Source: Mycolicibacterium iranicum
GTDB taxonomy: Bacteria; Actinomycetota; Actinomycetes; Mycobacteriales; Mycobacteriaceae
Assembly (NCBI RefSeq): GCF_001650495.1
Contig: NZ_LWCS01000065.1
Coordinates: forward strand, 62,001-126,000
Reading direction: 5' to 3'
Length of the DNA: 64,000 nucleotides
The position numbers and the translations under genes were made by a program. Positions 36,569 to 45,031 of the stretch are shown piece by piece (position 1 is the stretch's first letter; every line of letters begins with the position of its first letter). The notes under the pieces were generated by a model, which saw nothing but the letters and a program-made list of their open reading frames with translations, made no database searches and had not been told where the DNA came from.

Positions 36569-39500
36569 TCACCCGGCGGCCAGCGACAGCACTTCCTCAG
36601 CTGACGGCGGGCTCGGCGGGTGGTGGGACAGGCACCACGGCGCGACGATGCGGTGGAACGCCTCGCCTTCGGTCGCGACGTAGAAGTTGCCTGCACGCAG
36701 CCTGCTGATGTCGTCGACCAAACCCCCCTTTGCGCGGGCCATTTCGCGGGCCGTCTCGATCTGGGCAGGCGCATTCAGCAATCCGTAGAACTGCGTGGCC
36801 GCGTTGCCGGGGATGTTCAGGTTCAGGCCCTTGGGCGCCTGGGTGGCGAACACGAGACCGAGCCCGTACTTGCGCGCCTGCGACGACAACGCCAGCGTGC
36901 TGCGGGTACACGGCGTGAATCCCCGTGCGGGAGCGAAGTTCTGCGCCTCGTCCATCACGAGCAGGCCGCCGAGGGGCTTGTCCCCCGCCGGGTTGCGTTT
37001 GATCCACGCGAACAGCGCCATCTGCAATTGGTTCACGAAACCCTGTCGCTGCTCGTCTGACGCGAGTCCGATCATGCTGATGACGGACACTTTGGCCCGA
37101 TAGCCTTCGGACGGAGTGAGCAGCACGCCGGGGTCGACGGGTGTGCCTACGCCGCCGAACAGCGGATCGTTGACCATCGCCGCGCGCAGATTCTGCGACA
37201 GGTCACCCGCGATGGTGTGCGCGCCCGCCATATTGCTGACATCATCAGGCAGGTCGGCCAGCAACCGGACGAACCCGGCCAGACTGGGTTCGGGTGTTCT
37301 GCCGTAGTGCTGCAACGCTTCTCGCAGCACGGCACGGGAACGGGTGGCTTTCTGGCTCTTTCCGGTGATCAGCGCACGCGGTTCCAGCGCTGAGCACGCC
37401 GACTCGACGGCTTCGGTGAACTCGTCCACGTCGTCGAGGACGCTGGAGAAGTCCGGCAGCGGCTGGAAGGCGAGAGGACGGCCGTTGGTGCGCCGCGGCG
37501 TCCAGATCGTCACCTCTGTGTTGCTCAGGTAGTCCTCGGCGCGGGCATCGTCGGAGCGGCGCCAGCCCATCGGTACCTGTGGCCATGCCGCGCCCAGACG
37601 CGACAGGTCGTTGTTGGGGTCGAGCACGATCGACGACACGCCGCGCAGGGCGCATTCCTCGACGAGACGCCGGATCAGCACCGTCTTGCCCGATCCCGAT
37701 CCTGCGAAGATCGCGACATGCTTGCGCAGCGACGAAAGATCCACCGTCACCGGCGTTTGCGTGTGCAAGTCGTAGCCGAGCGGAATCTCAGACTCGGGAA
37801 TGTCGACCGGATCGTCGAGGATGGGCTCCGGTTCCGGCTCGGTTTCGGGCTCGATTTCCGCGACGGCCGCACCATCGCGGTCCAAGCTGAGCGCTTCCAT
37901 CAGCAACGCCAGACCGTGTGCAGGTTTACGGGCCCGCAACCAGCCCGGCAGTTCCGGATCGTCGTCGGTGATCAGGTCGCGCAGCGCGGTCATGGTGCGG
38001 ACGTCGTCTTCGGACAGCGGCAGGGTGCGGCCACCCGCGGCGTGGAACTCTTCGATGGCCTCGGCGGTCTTCTTGCCGCTCGGCCATGGCGAATTGCGGA
38101 GCAGGAACAGCTGACGACGGTCTTCGCCTGCACTGAATCCTGTTGCCGTGATGGCTTTTCGCACTCGGCTCAGCGCGGCGCTGGCATTGGTGGCCGCAAC
38201 CGCCCGAAACGCCCAGTGCCGTTCGTCCTCGGTCGTCCGGTCGAGGGTCTGGCGCAATCGTGCGTGCAGCATCACCTGCGCGCCCGGTGGCGGGTCGCAG
38301 ACGAACGTCTGCTCGCCGTCGCATTCGGCGATCCACGCCTTCAACGCTGCCGACAACAGCTCAGGCATCGTGGTGTCCTCGCCGTCATGGGCGATCGCCG
38401 CCTCTGGCACCGCACGGCGCCGGTACTCGGCGAAGCGCCTGTCCAGGGCGCCCGACGACGGCTTACTACCGTTGGTGGCCGGAGATTCCCAGGTTGGCTG
38501 CGCCTCCGCACTCAGGCGCTCGAGCTCGACGACGTCGCCGTGCTTGAGGCACTCCCGTACATGGGTGTCGGCTCGGATCAGCAGTTGCCGCGGCGTGTAC
38601 GACGGCGCCTCCTCGAACGCCACCGGCGCCAAAGGCCAACTGGGATAGGGCGGTGTGAATCCCGCAGCGGTGTAGCTCGCGGTGAATCGGCGCTCCAGGA
38701 TGGCGCGTCCCACATCGGCGCTGGGCAGCGGTGACAGCACACCCGTCATACGGAAGCGGTCGGCGACGCTGGCGGCGGCGCGGTCCTGGATGTGTTCCCA
38801 CACCGCGGGCAGGCAGGCCACCACAGGGACCGTGCGCCGCGTCGTCTGCCGCAGGGCCATCAGCCCGTGGGCGACCTGTTCGAGCACACCGTCACCGGAG
38901 GGCTGTGCCAGAGACTGGGCGAGCAGGGTGTCGATCTGGTCGACGGCAAGCACCGCAGGCCCCGCCAACGCGACCAGTCGGGAGATGTCGCGCACGCATT
39001 CCTGCGCCGACGCCGGCGCCGCGCGCAATCCCCACGGCCCGCGCTCTTCAATGCTGAACTCCTCGCTGCCCTGCAGGAATCCTTCACCGATGTCGTGGGC
39101 GACGAAGTCGTTGGAACCGAGCAGCACCAGCGCGCGCAGCGCCTGATGGCATTGCCACACAGTCTCTTTCGCGACGAGCGACAGAGCCTTGATGAAGCGG
39201 TACAGGGTTTCGGCGTCCAGGTCGTCGTCACCGACGATCGCGCGGCGATCGGCGCGCGACACGTGCGCCAGCGAGGCGAGCTCCCACAGCAGATCCTTGA
39301 GCTGGGTTTCGCGGTGCGCCCCCGGCCTGCCGAGGCTTTCCAGCATGCCGCTGCGCACCGACTGCCAGAAGCTGGCGGCGTCGAGCAGTTCGACCACGAA
39401 GAAGAATCCGCTGTCGGCCTGTACGCGTTCACGGATCTGGCCGAGCAGATGCGTCTTGCCCGACCCGGCGGGTCCGCGGATCACCACGCCCAGCGGTGAC

Positions 39501-39667
39501 GACTCGGCATCGCGCTGGGCGTCGCCGAAGGCGGCCATCACGTCGTCGACCGCGTGCTCGTTGAGCCCCCTCACGTGGGTGGCAGCCTGCGGGCGCCATA
39601 GGTCGTCTGAGGTGGGCGCCCACGTCAGTCGGAGCGACGAGAGGGCATCTCGTTGCAGTGCGTCCAT
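36569..39667 (-). CDS. Double-ATPase: N-terminal AAA and C-terminal HerA/DUF87-type translocase
   Basis: The protein has 1032 residues. The N-terminal part is AAA-like with Walker A GPAGSGKT (65-72) and Walker B AVLAVDQIDTLL. The middle is helical, with a run of acidic and proline residues (EIEPETEPEPEPI). The C-terminal part has a second Walker A (GSGSGKTV, about 655), LDPNNDLSRLG, Walker B LLVMDEAQNF (about 903) and the FATQAPKGLN sensor, as in HerA-type DNA translocases. The ATG overlaps the stop of a winged-helix gene by one base. The pair resembles DNA-processing or defence modules, with no nuclease seen next to it. I do not recognise a named system. Confidence 0.88.
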   Translation of the reverse strand: MDALQRDALSSLRLTWAPTSDDLWRPQAATHVRGLNEHAVDDVMAAFGDAQRDAESSPLGVVIRGPAGSGKTHLLGQIRERVQADSGFFFVVELLDAASFWQSVRSGMLESLGRPGAHRETQLKDLLWELASLAHVSRADRRAIVGDDDLDAETLYRFIKALSLVAKETVWQCHQALRALVLLGSNDFVAHDIGEGFLQGSEEFSIEERGPWGLRAAPASAQECVRDISRLVALAGPAVLAVDQIDTLLAQSLAQPSGDGVLEQVAHGLMALRQTTRRTVPVVACLPAVWEHIQDRAAASVADRFRMTGVLSPLPSADVGRAILERRFTASYTAAGFTPPYPSWPLAPVAFEEAPSYTPRQLLIRADTHVRECLKHGDVVELERLSAEAQPTWESPATNGSKPSSGALDRRFAEYRRRAVPEAAIAHDGEDTTMPELLSAALKAWIAECDGEQTFVCDPPPGAQVMLHARLRQTLDRTTEDERHWAFRAVAATNASAALSRVRKAITATGFSAGEDRRQLFLLRNSPWPSGKKTAEAIEEFHAAGGRTLPLSEDDVRTMTALRDLITDDDPELPGWLRARKPAHGLALLMEALSLDRDGAAVAEIEPETEPEPEPILDDPVDIPESEIPLGYDLHTQTPVTVDLSSLRKHVAIFAGSGSGKTVLIRRLVEECALRGVSSIVLDPNNDLSRLGAAWPQVPMGWRRSDDARAEDYLSNTEVTIWTPRRTNGRPLAFQPLPDFSSVLDDVDEFTEAVESACSALEPRALITGKSQKATRSRAVLREALQHYGRTPEPSLAGFVRLLADLPDDVSNMAGAHTIAGDLSQNLRAAMVNDPLFGGVGTPVDPGVLLTPSEGYRAKVSVISMIGLASDEQRQGFVNQLQMALFAWIKRNPAGDKPLGGLLVMDEAQNFAPARGFTPCTRSTLALSSQARKYGLGLVFATQAPKGLNLNIPGNAATQFYGLLNAPAQIETAREMARAKGGLVDDISRLRAGNFYVATEGEAFHRIVAPWCLSHHPPSPPSAEEVLSLAAG

Positions 39668-40278
39668 CACGCCTCCATCGCGATCAGATGCTTGGGCCGG
39701 TCCCCGATGACCACTGCCGCGGCCCGGTCTGCGGCCGTCAGCACCTTCTGGTCCTCCTGCGGGATCACGCTGACCCCCGGGGTGCGGTGCAACGTGATCA
39801 GGGCGGCGTCGACGTCGGCACGGGCATCCGCGAGCTCGCCACGCAGCGCGGTCAGTGACACCCATTCACCAGGCCGCGTCGCCAGGCGTCGGTACGCTGC
39901 CCGGATTCTGTCCTCGGTGGTCGCCGGGGTGAGGCCGAACACGTCGGCCAGGCTGACGTCGGCATGGTTCAGATAGCGGCTCAGCGCACCGAGCACCGTG
40001 TAGAGCGCCTTTGCCGGTCCGGTCGAACGTGGGGGCGGTCCAGCATCGATGAGGTCGCGGCACAGTCGCCAGCCGTGGTCGGTCAGCTCGTGGACGAATT
40101 TGTTTCCCACACGCTCGGATTCGATCAGCCCGAGACGGTTGAGCTTGTCGCGGCCCGCTTTGTCCAGCGCAGGGCCCAGATCGCTCAGCTGCGGGTTCGG
40201 CACCGGCCGCGATTCGGCCATCAGCACCAACAGCACCGCCCGTTCGGTTCCGGTGAGATCCGTCGCCGTCACAGTCAC
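39667..40278 (-). CDS. Winged-helix protein, partner of the AAA-HerA ATPase
   Basis: This 203-residue protein has a MarR-like winged helix at the N-terminus (ERAVLLVLMAESRPVPNPQLSDLG, then RLGLIESERVGNKFVHELTDHGWRL). A second winged-helix-like segment is at about 130-200 (EWVSLTALRGELADARADVDAALITLH, then VSVIPQEDQ). It could bind DNA and load the ATPase. The GTG at 40278 is chosen because the N-terminus fits and the divergent gene starts only 40 bases further. The stop overlaps the ATPase start (TGATG), which suggests a one-to-one complex. Confidence 0.75.
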   Translation of the reverse strand: MTVTATDLTGTERAVLLVLMAESRPVPNPQLSDLGPALDKAGRDKLNRLGLIESERVGNKFVHELTDHGWRLCRDLIDAGPPPRSTGPAKALYTVLGALSRYLNHADVSLADVFGLTPATTEDRIRAAYRRLATRPGEWVSLTALRGELADARADVDAALITLHRTPGVSVIPQEDQKVLTAADRAAAVVIGDRPKHLIAMEA

Positions 40279-40317
40279 GGTTGCCAACTTAACGGGGTAC
40301 GGCAGGATTGCGGTGGC

Positions 40318-41001
40318 ATGGTTGGCACCGAAGGCACTTCTCCGACGTCGCGGCGGCGGCATATCGCGCGCCTGGCGGTGTTCGTGGCGTTGCTGTCGCT
40401 GTTGTTCTATCTGACGGCGATCGAGCGGGTCATCGACGTCGCCGCCGTTCGAGCGCTGATCGAGTCGGCCGGTCCTCTTGCCCCGCTGGCATACGTCGTG
40501 GTGTCCGCGGTGCTCGGGGCGTTGCTGGTGCCGGGCCCGCTGCTCGCGGCGGGCAGTGGCTTTCTTTTCGGTCCGGTGCTGGGCACGTTCGTCACGTTGG
40601 GTGCGACGGTCGGCTCGGCGGTCATCACGGCGGCGGTCGGCAGGCGGGCAGGCCGTGACAGCGCCCGTGCGCTTCTCGGTGAGCCCCGCGCGGATCGGAT
40701 CGACCGCTTGATCGAACGCGGCGGGCTGTGGGCGGTGGTCGGGCAGCGGTTCGTGCCGGGGATCAACGACGCGTTGGCGTCGTACACGTTCGGAGCGTTC
40801 GGAGTGCCGTTGTGGCAGATGGCTGTCGGCGCCTTCATCGGTTCTGCGCCAAAAGCGTTTGCCTACACGGCGTTGGGGTCGACCGTCGGCGAGTTCTCGG
40901 CGCCGCTGTTGGCCGCGGCAATCGTGGTGTGGTGCCTGACCGCGGTGGTCGGCGCGTTCGCCGCACATCGCGGCTGGCGCAGATGGCGCGCCAGGGACTG
41001 A
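40318..41001 (+). CDS. TVP38/TMEM64 (DedA-like) membrane protein
   Basis: The 227-residue protein has six or so hydrophobic stretches. The central block GSGFLFGPVLGTFVTLGATVGSAVITAAVGRRAGRD and VGQRFVPGINDALASYTFGAFGVPLWQMAVGAFIGS match the SNARE-associated/DedA family, in which an Arg and a Gly/Pro motif sit in re-entrant loops. Members act in lipid scrambling or membrane homeostasis. It stands alone, divergent from the winged-helix gene and convergent with the DUF732 gene. Confidence 0.88.
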   Translation: MVGTEGTSPTSRRRHIARLAVFVALLSLLFYLTAIERVIDVAAVRALIESAGPLAPLAYVVVSAVLGALLVPGPLLAAGSGFLFGPVLGTFVTLGATVGSAVITAAVGRRAGRDSARALLGEPRADRIDRLIERGGLWAVVGQRFVPGINDALASYTFGAFGVPLWQMAVGAFIGSAPKAFAYTALGSTVGEFSAPLLAAAIVVWCLTAVVGAFAAHRGWRRWRARD

Positions 41002-41002
41002 G

Positions 41003-41314
41003 TCAGCCGCCGACGAGGGCGCGGTGCTGGTCGCAGTAGGCCGCGACAGACGCGCCGATAACCATGCCGGACTGTTCGAGTGTCAGGCCGTTGGCCGGTC
41101 CGAGCGCGGCGGCAACCGCGTCCACCGACTGCCCCTGGTCGAGGCCCGCGCAGGCCGTGTGCCCCATCTCGACTGCGGAGGCCGGGTCGGTGACGGGCAC
41201 CCCCATCATGTCGAGGACGTCGAGAAAGGTCTCGTCGTCGGCGACGGCGGGGGCGGCGGTGAGCAGGGCAGTGGCTCCCAGCGCGGCGGCGAGGGCCATC
41301 TTCAGCGGGTTCAC
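41003..41314 (-). CDS. Secreted DUF732 protein
   Basis: This 103-residue protein starts with a short signal peptide (LKMALAAALGATALLTAAPAVAD, cleavage near residue 24). The mature part has the DUF732 pattern: FLDVLDMMGV, a GHTACAGLDQG motif, LTLEQSGMVIGASVAAYCDQH. The two cysteines probably form one disulfide. DUF732 is nearly confined to mycobacteria and its role is unknown. A GTG start is used, after an AGGA site, and it is divergent from the helicase gene 40 bases away. Confidence 0.88.
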   Translation of the reverse strand: MNPLKMALAAALGATALLTAAPAVADDETFLDVLDMMGVPVTDPASAVEMGHTACAGLDQGQSVDAVAAALGPANGLTLEQSGMVIGASVAAYCDQHRALVGG

Positions 41315-41353
41315 AGGACCATCCTGCCTCAATCGCCGCAGTAGCCTGCTGCC

Positions 41354-43699
41354 ATGTCGGGCATCGTTCTCACCGAGGAGTTCCGTGAGGCGCTGGCTCT
41401 GCTGGCCGGAGGCAGGCACGTCTTCCTGACCGGCAAGGCGGGCACCGGCAAGTCCACATTGATCCGCCGCTTCATGGCGGAGACGGACCGCAATGTGGTC
41501 GTGGTGGCGCCGACCGGTATCGCGGCACTCAACGTCGACGGTCACACCATTCACCGGATGTTCGGTTTCCGGTCGACACTGACGCTCGCCGACATCCGCG
41601 GCGGCGAGTACCGGCCCGGCCGTTTCACCAAGACGTTGGCGTCGCTGCAGACGCTGATCATCGATGAGGCGTCGATGGTGCGCGCGGACGTGTTCGACAT
41701 GGTTGCCGCGGCGCTGGAGCGTTTCGGACCGGAGCCGGGCACCCCGTTCGGCGGCGTGCAGATCGTGCTCGTCGGCGACCTGTACCAGTTGCCGCCGGTG
41801 GTCCGGGAAGACGAAGTCGCCTACTTCACCACGACGTACGAGACGCCGTACTTCTTCTCGGCGCGTTCTTTTCACCGCGAGGACTTTCCGACGGTGTCGT
41901 TGACGACGGTCTTCCGTCAGCTCGGTGACGACCGGATGACGGCCATTCTGAACGAGATTCGCGAAGGCGTGCTGCTCGGTCACGCTCAGGAGCAATTGAA
42001 TGCCCGCGCCGACAAGGACTTCGTGCCGCCCGAGGACGAATTCTGGCTGACGCTGGCGCCGACGAACCGCCTCGTCACGGCACGTAACCGGCAGCAACTC
42101 GAGCGGCTGCCGGGCGACGAGTTTGTGCACCACGCGAAGGCATCGGGCGATCTGGCCATGTTCGAGGCGCCGGTCGAGGAGACGCTGCGTTTCAAGGTTG
42201 GCGCGCAGGTGATGATGCTCAACAACGACCAGGGCAACCGCTGGGTCAACGGGACTGTCGGGCGTGTGGCGGGCGTGGGTTACGACCGGTACGGCGCCGT
42301 TGTCGAGGTCGAGTTTCCCGACGGCACCAGCGCGGACGTGTCGCCGTACACGTGGGAGGTGACCAGGCCGGTGATGTCGGGTTCGTCACTGAGCCGCGAG
42401 GTCGTCGGCTCCTTCACCCAGTTGCCGTTCAAGTTGGCCTGGGCCATCACGATCCACAAGAGCCAGGGGCAGACGCTGGAGCGGGTGGTGGTCGACCTGA
42501 CCGGCGGCATGTTCTCGACGGGCCAGCTGTATGTGGCGCTGAGCCGCTGCACGTCTCTGAGCGGGCTGATTTTGAAAAGGCCTGTGCTGCCGAAGGATCT
42601 GAAGACGGATCGGCGCATAGCCCGTTATCTGCGGACGACGTCGGGTGACGCGGGTGCCCGGCGGTACTGCGCGATCGGGATGCTCACCGTCGGTGACGAG
42701 GGGCGCATGTCTCGTCCCCGACCCGTCGAGTTGGCAGTGGCGTTCGACGACGGAACCGCGGCGACCACGCTGATCAATCCGCAACGCGATCTCGCCGACG
42801 CTCGAACAGCTTTCGGCATCACCGTCTCCGACGTGCTACTGGCGCCGACGCTACGGGAGGCGTGGGCGGTGATCGCCCCGATGCTCGCGGGGTGCACCCC
42901 GGTGGGCGTGGGGGTCGACGAGCAGCTCGGTCTGCTCGACTTCGAGCTGAAGCGCCTCGGTTACGTGACGACGATGCCGTTGGGCGTCGAATTGCGCGGC
43001 GCACGGATACGCGGGGTGACGGCGCTGGAACGGGCCCGCGCGGCGCTGGAAGCGCATCGCGATCACGAGGCGGAGGACGGATCGTCGGCGTTCGACGACC
43101 CTGAATCGATGGAGATGTCAGGGCTTTTGGTAAGCCGGGATTCGTCGGTGCCGACACCGGTCGCCGACCATCTGCCGGGGTTGTCGGCGTTGATGCGGAT
43201 CAGCCGGGACATCGGCGCGGCGCTGCTCGGCGGTCAGGCGCCGGCTTCCTCGGTGAGCACCGGCTGGGAGACGGGCGCTCGGCAGTCGGTGGCCGACCAA
43301 CTGCGTGCGGCGGCATCGCGGGTGCAGCTCACCGACGAGGTGGTGGCCCGGCTGCGCGCGGCCGAGGATCTCTTGGGTGTCGAAATCCTCTCCGGTGCCG
43401 AGCTTGTCGCGATTCCTTCGATCGACGACGTGTTGACCCCGGGCGCGAGGATCTGTTTCACCGGCACTGCCCAAGATTCGTCGGGGCGGACCGTGGAGCG
43501 CGACGAGATGGAACGCCTGGCGGCGGACGCGGGGCTGGCTCCGGTCAAGACGGTCACCAAGACGCGCTGCGATGTGCTGGTGACGGCAGAGGCGGGTACG
43601 CAGTCGGGGAAGGCACGCAAAGCCCTGGAGTACGGCAAGCCGGTGCTCAGCGCCGACGACTTCTTCAGCTGGCTCGCCTCCCACTCCCCCGCGGAATAG
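41354..43699 (+). CDS. PIF1-like helicase fused to a degenerate DnaQ fold and a BRCT domain
   Basis: This 781-residue protein has an SF1B helicase module (1-about 430): Walker A GKAGTGKST (27-35), LIIDEASM, GDLYQLPP, AWAITIHKSQGQTLE and YVALSRCTSL. From about 445 to 560 it reads like a DnaQ exonuclease (LAVAFDDG, LINPQRDL, FGITVSDVLLAPTL, DFELKRLG), but the catalytic acid positions are lost, so that domain is probably structural. A BRCT domain closes the protein (about 690-781, TPGARICFTGTAQDSSGRTV). It likely unwinds DNA at stalled forks or repair sites. Confidence 0.88.
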   Translation: MSGIVLTEEFREALALLAGGRHVFLTGKAGTGKSTLIRRFMAETDRNVVVVAPTGIAALNVDGHTIHRMFGFRSTLTLADIRGGEYRPGRFTKTLASLQTLIIDEASMVRADVFDMVAAALERFGPEPGTPFGGVQIVLVGDLYQLPPVVREDEVAYFTTTYETPYFFSARSFHREDFPTVSLTTVFRQLGDDRMTAILNEIREGVLLGHAQEQLNARADKDFVPPEDEFWLTLAPTNRLVTARNRQQLERLPGDEFVHHAKASGDLAMFEAPVEETLRFKVGAQVMMLNNDQGNRWVNGTVGRVAGVGYDRYGAVVEVEFPDGTSADVSPYTWEVTRPVMSGSSLSREVVGSFTQLPFKLAWAITIHKSQGQTLERVVVDLTGGMFSTGQLYVALSRCTSLSGLILKRPVLPKDLKTDRRIARYLRTTSGDAGARRYCAIGMLTVGDEGRMSRPRPVELAVAFDDGTAATTLINPQRDLADARTAFGITVSDVLLAPTLREAWAVIAPMLAGCTPVGVGVDEQLGLLDFELKRLGYVTTMPLGVELRGARIRGVTALERARAALEAHRDHEAEDGSSAFDDPESMEMSGLLVSRDSSVPTPVADHLPGLSALMRISRDIGAALLGGQAPASSVSTGWETGARQSVADQLRAAASRVQLTDEVVARLRAAEDLLGVEILSGAELVAIPSIDDVLTPGARICFTGTAQDSSGRTVERDEMERLAADAGLAPVKTVTKTRCDVLVTAEAGTQSGKARKALEYGKPVLSADDFFSWLASHSPAE

Positions 43700-43705
43700 C
43701 ATTCC
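43693..43705. promoter_or_regulatory. Palindrome GGAAT-AGC-ATTCC at the helicase stop
   Basis: A perfect palindrome with five-base arms overlaps the TAG of the helicase gene, about 60 bases before the aldolase-like gene. The same arms occur at 14551-14563. It may be an operator for the next gene or an incidental repeat. Confidence 0.35.
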
Positions 43706-43764
43706 TGGCTGCGATTCACACCCCGTCCACAGCCCTGGCTTCTCGCTCGGCGCAGAATGGAAGC

Positions 43765-44784
43765 GTGCCGTCCACCGCATTCGCTTCGGACAACGCCGCA
43801 CCGGCGCATCCGAAGGTCCTCGAAGCCCTGCACCGCGCCAACGACGGGTCTGCCCCGTCCTACGGCAACGACGACCTCACCGCGCAGGCGGCGGACGCGT
43901 TGAAGCGGGCCTTCGACTCCCCCGACGCCGACGTGCTGTTCACGTTCACCGGCACCGCGGCCAACATCATCTCGCTGGCCGCGGCAGCGCGGCCGTGGGA
44001 GGAGATCTTCTGCAGCGATGTTGCCCACGTCCTGGTCGACGAGGCAGGCGGTCCGGTGCGGCTCTCCGGCGCGCAACTCACCCGGCTGCCCAGCGTGGAC
44101 GGCTTGATCTCACCTGAGGAGTTGGAGCGCAGGGTCCTCGGCCGGACCGAAGTGCACCACTCGCAGCCCCGCATCGTGTCGATCACGCAGTCGACCGAGA
44201 ACGGCCGGGTGTGGCAGACCGATACTCTCACCGAGTTCGTCGACCGCGCTCACACCCTGGGCCTGCTCGTCCACGTCGACGGTGCACGCATCGCCAATGC
44301 GGTTGCCGCACTCGATCTCTCGCCCTCGGAGGCCATTGCCGACGCTGATATCGTGAGCGTCGGCGGCACCAAGAACGGCATGCTGTTCGGCGATGCCATT
44401 CTCGTGCGGCACCCAGAACACTTCCACGGAATCCACTTCGTGCAGAAGCAGATCGGCCATCTCGCAAGCAAGCACCGGTTCATCGCCGCGCAGTTCGTCG
44501 CGCTGTTCGACGACGGGCTCTGGCTCCAGAACGCCGCCAACGCCAACACGATGGCCCGCAGGCTCAGCGAGGGATTGGAGTCGCTGGGGTTGCAGCTGGC
44601 CGCCCCTACGGAAGCCAACGAGGTCTTCGTGAAGCTCGACGCCGACGTGCACCGGCGGTTCGGAAAGTCCTACATGGTGCATCAGCCTGATGTGGGCGAA
44701 CCGGTGGTCCGGTTCGTGTGTTCCTGGGCCACGACGGAGACCGAGGTCGACGACGCTCTGGGAGTGTTGGCCGCGTCGGTGTGA
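43765..44784 (+). CDS. Threonine aldolase/beta-eliminating lyase (PLP enzyme)
   Basis: This 339-residue PLP enzyme has SDNAAPAHPKVLEALHRANDG at its start, the aldolase pattern for residues near the cofactor. The middle has FTGTAANII, IVSITQSTENGRVW, and HVDGARIANAV. The lysine is in SVGGTKNGML. The family cleaves threonine or allo-threonine to glycine and acetaldehyde, or eliminates related amino acids. GTG is the start, and the gene stands alone. Confidence 0.9.
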   Translation: MPSTAFASDNAAPAHPKVLEALHRANDGSAPSYGNDDLTAQAADALKRAFDSPDADVLFTFTGTAANIISLAAAARPWEEIFCSDVAHVLVDEAGGPVRLSGAQLTRLPSVDGLISPEELERRVLGRTEVHHSQPRIVSITQSTENGRVWQTDTLTEFVDRAHTLGLLVHVDGARIANAVAALDLSPSEAIADADIVSVGGTKNGMLFGDAILVRHPEHFHGIHFVQKQIGHLASKHRFIAAQFVALFDDGLWLQNAANANTMARRLSEGLESLGLQLAAPTEANEVFVKLDADVHRRFGKSYMVHQPDVGEPVVRFVCSWATTETEVDDALGVLAASV

Positions 44785-45031
44785 CGCTCCGCACCGCGGG
44801 CGCGCGTGTCTGCACGCGGACACACCGAGGCACCCCGTGCAAATGCGCACGCTCGTCATGCGGCCTTCCAATACGATTGCGGCTCAGACACTCTCGCAAC
44901 ACGAGATCCCGCCGCGGGCAATTCCGCCCTGCGGACCGTGATTCTGGTTGTCAAGGCCCTGCCCGCGGACATCTGGAGCGGCACGGCGATCGCCGCGTTG
45001 CGGTATGCGCCGACCTGCCGCCGGGCCGACG
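44785..45031. other. 247-base gap, possible terminator only
   Basis: I see no convincing gene here. A CGCGTG-TCTG-CACGCG stem-loop at 44803-44818 lies 19 bases after the aldolase stop and may end transcription. Two short plus-strand stretches read as protein-like but lack a start and codon pattern, so I did not call them. Confidence 0.4.

Noticed and set aside
44785..45031. Possible decayed gene in the gap after the aldolase gene
   Set aside because: Protein-like bits exist in one frame, but there is no start, no family match and no frame continuing into either neighbour.
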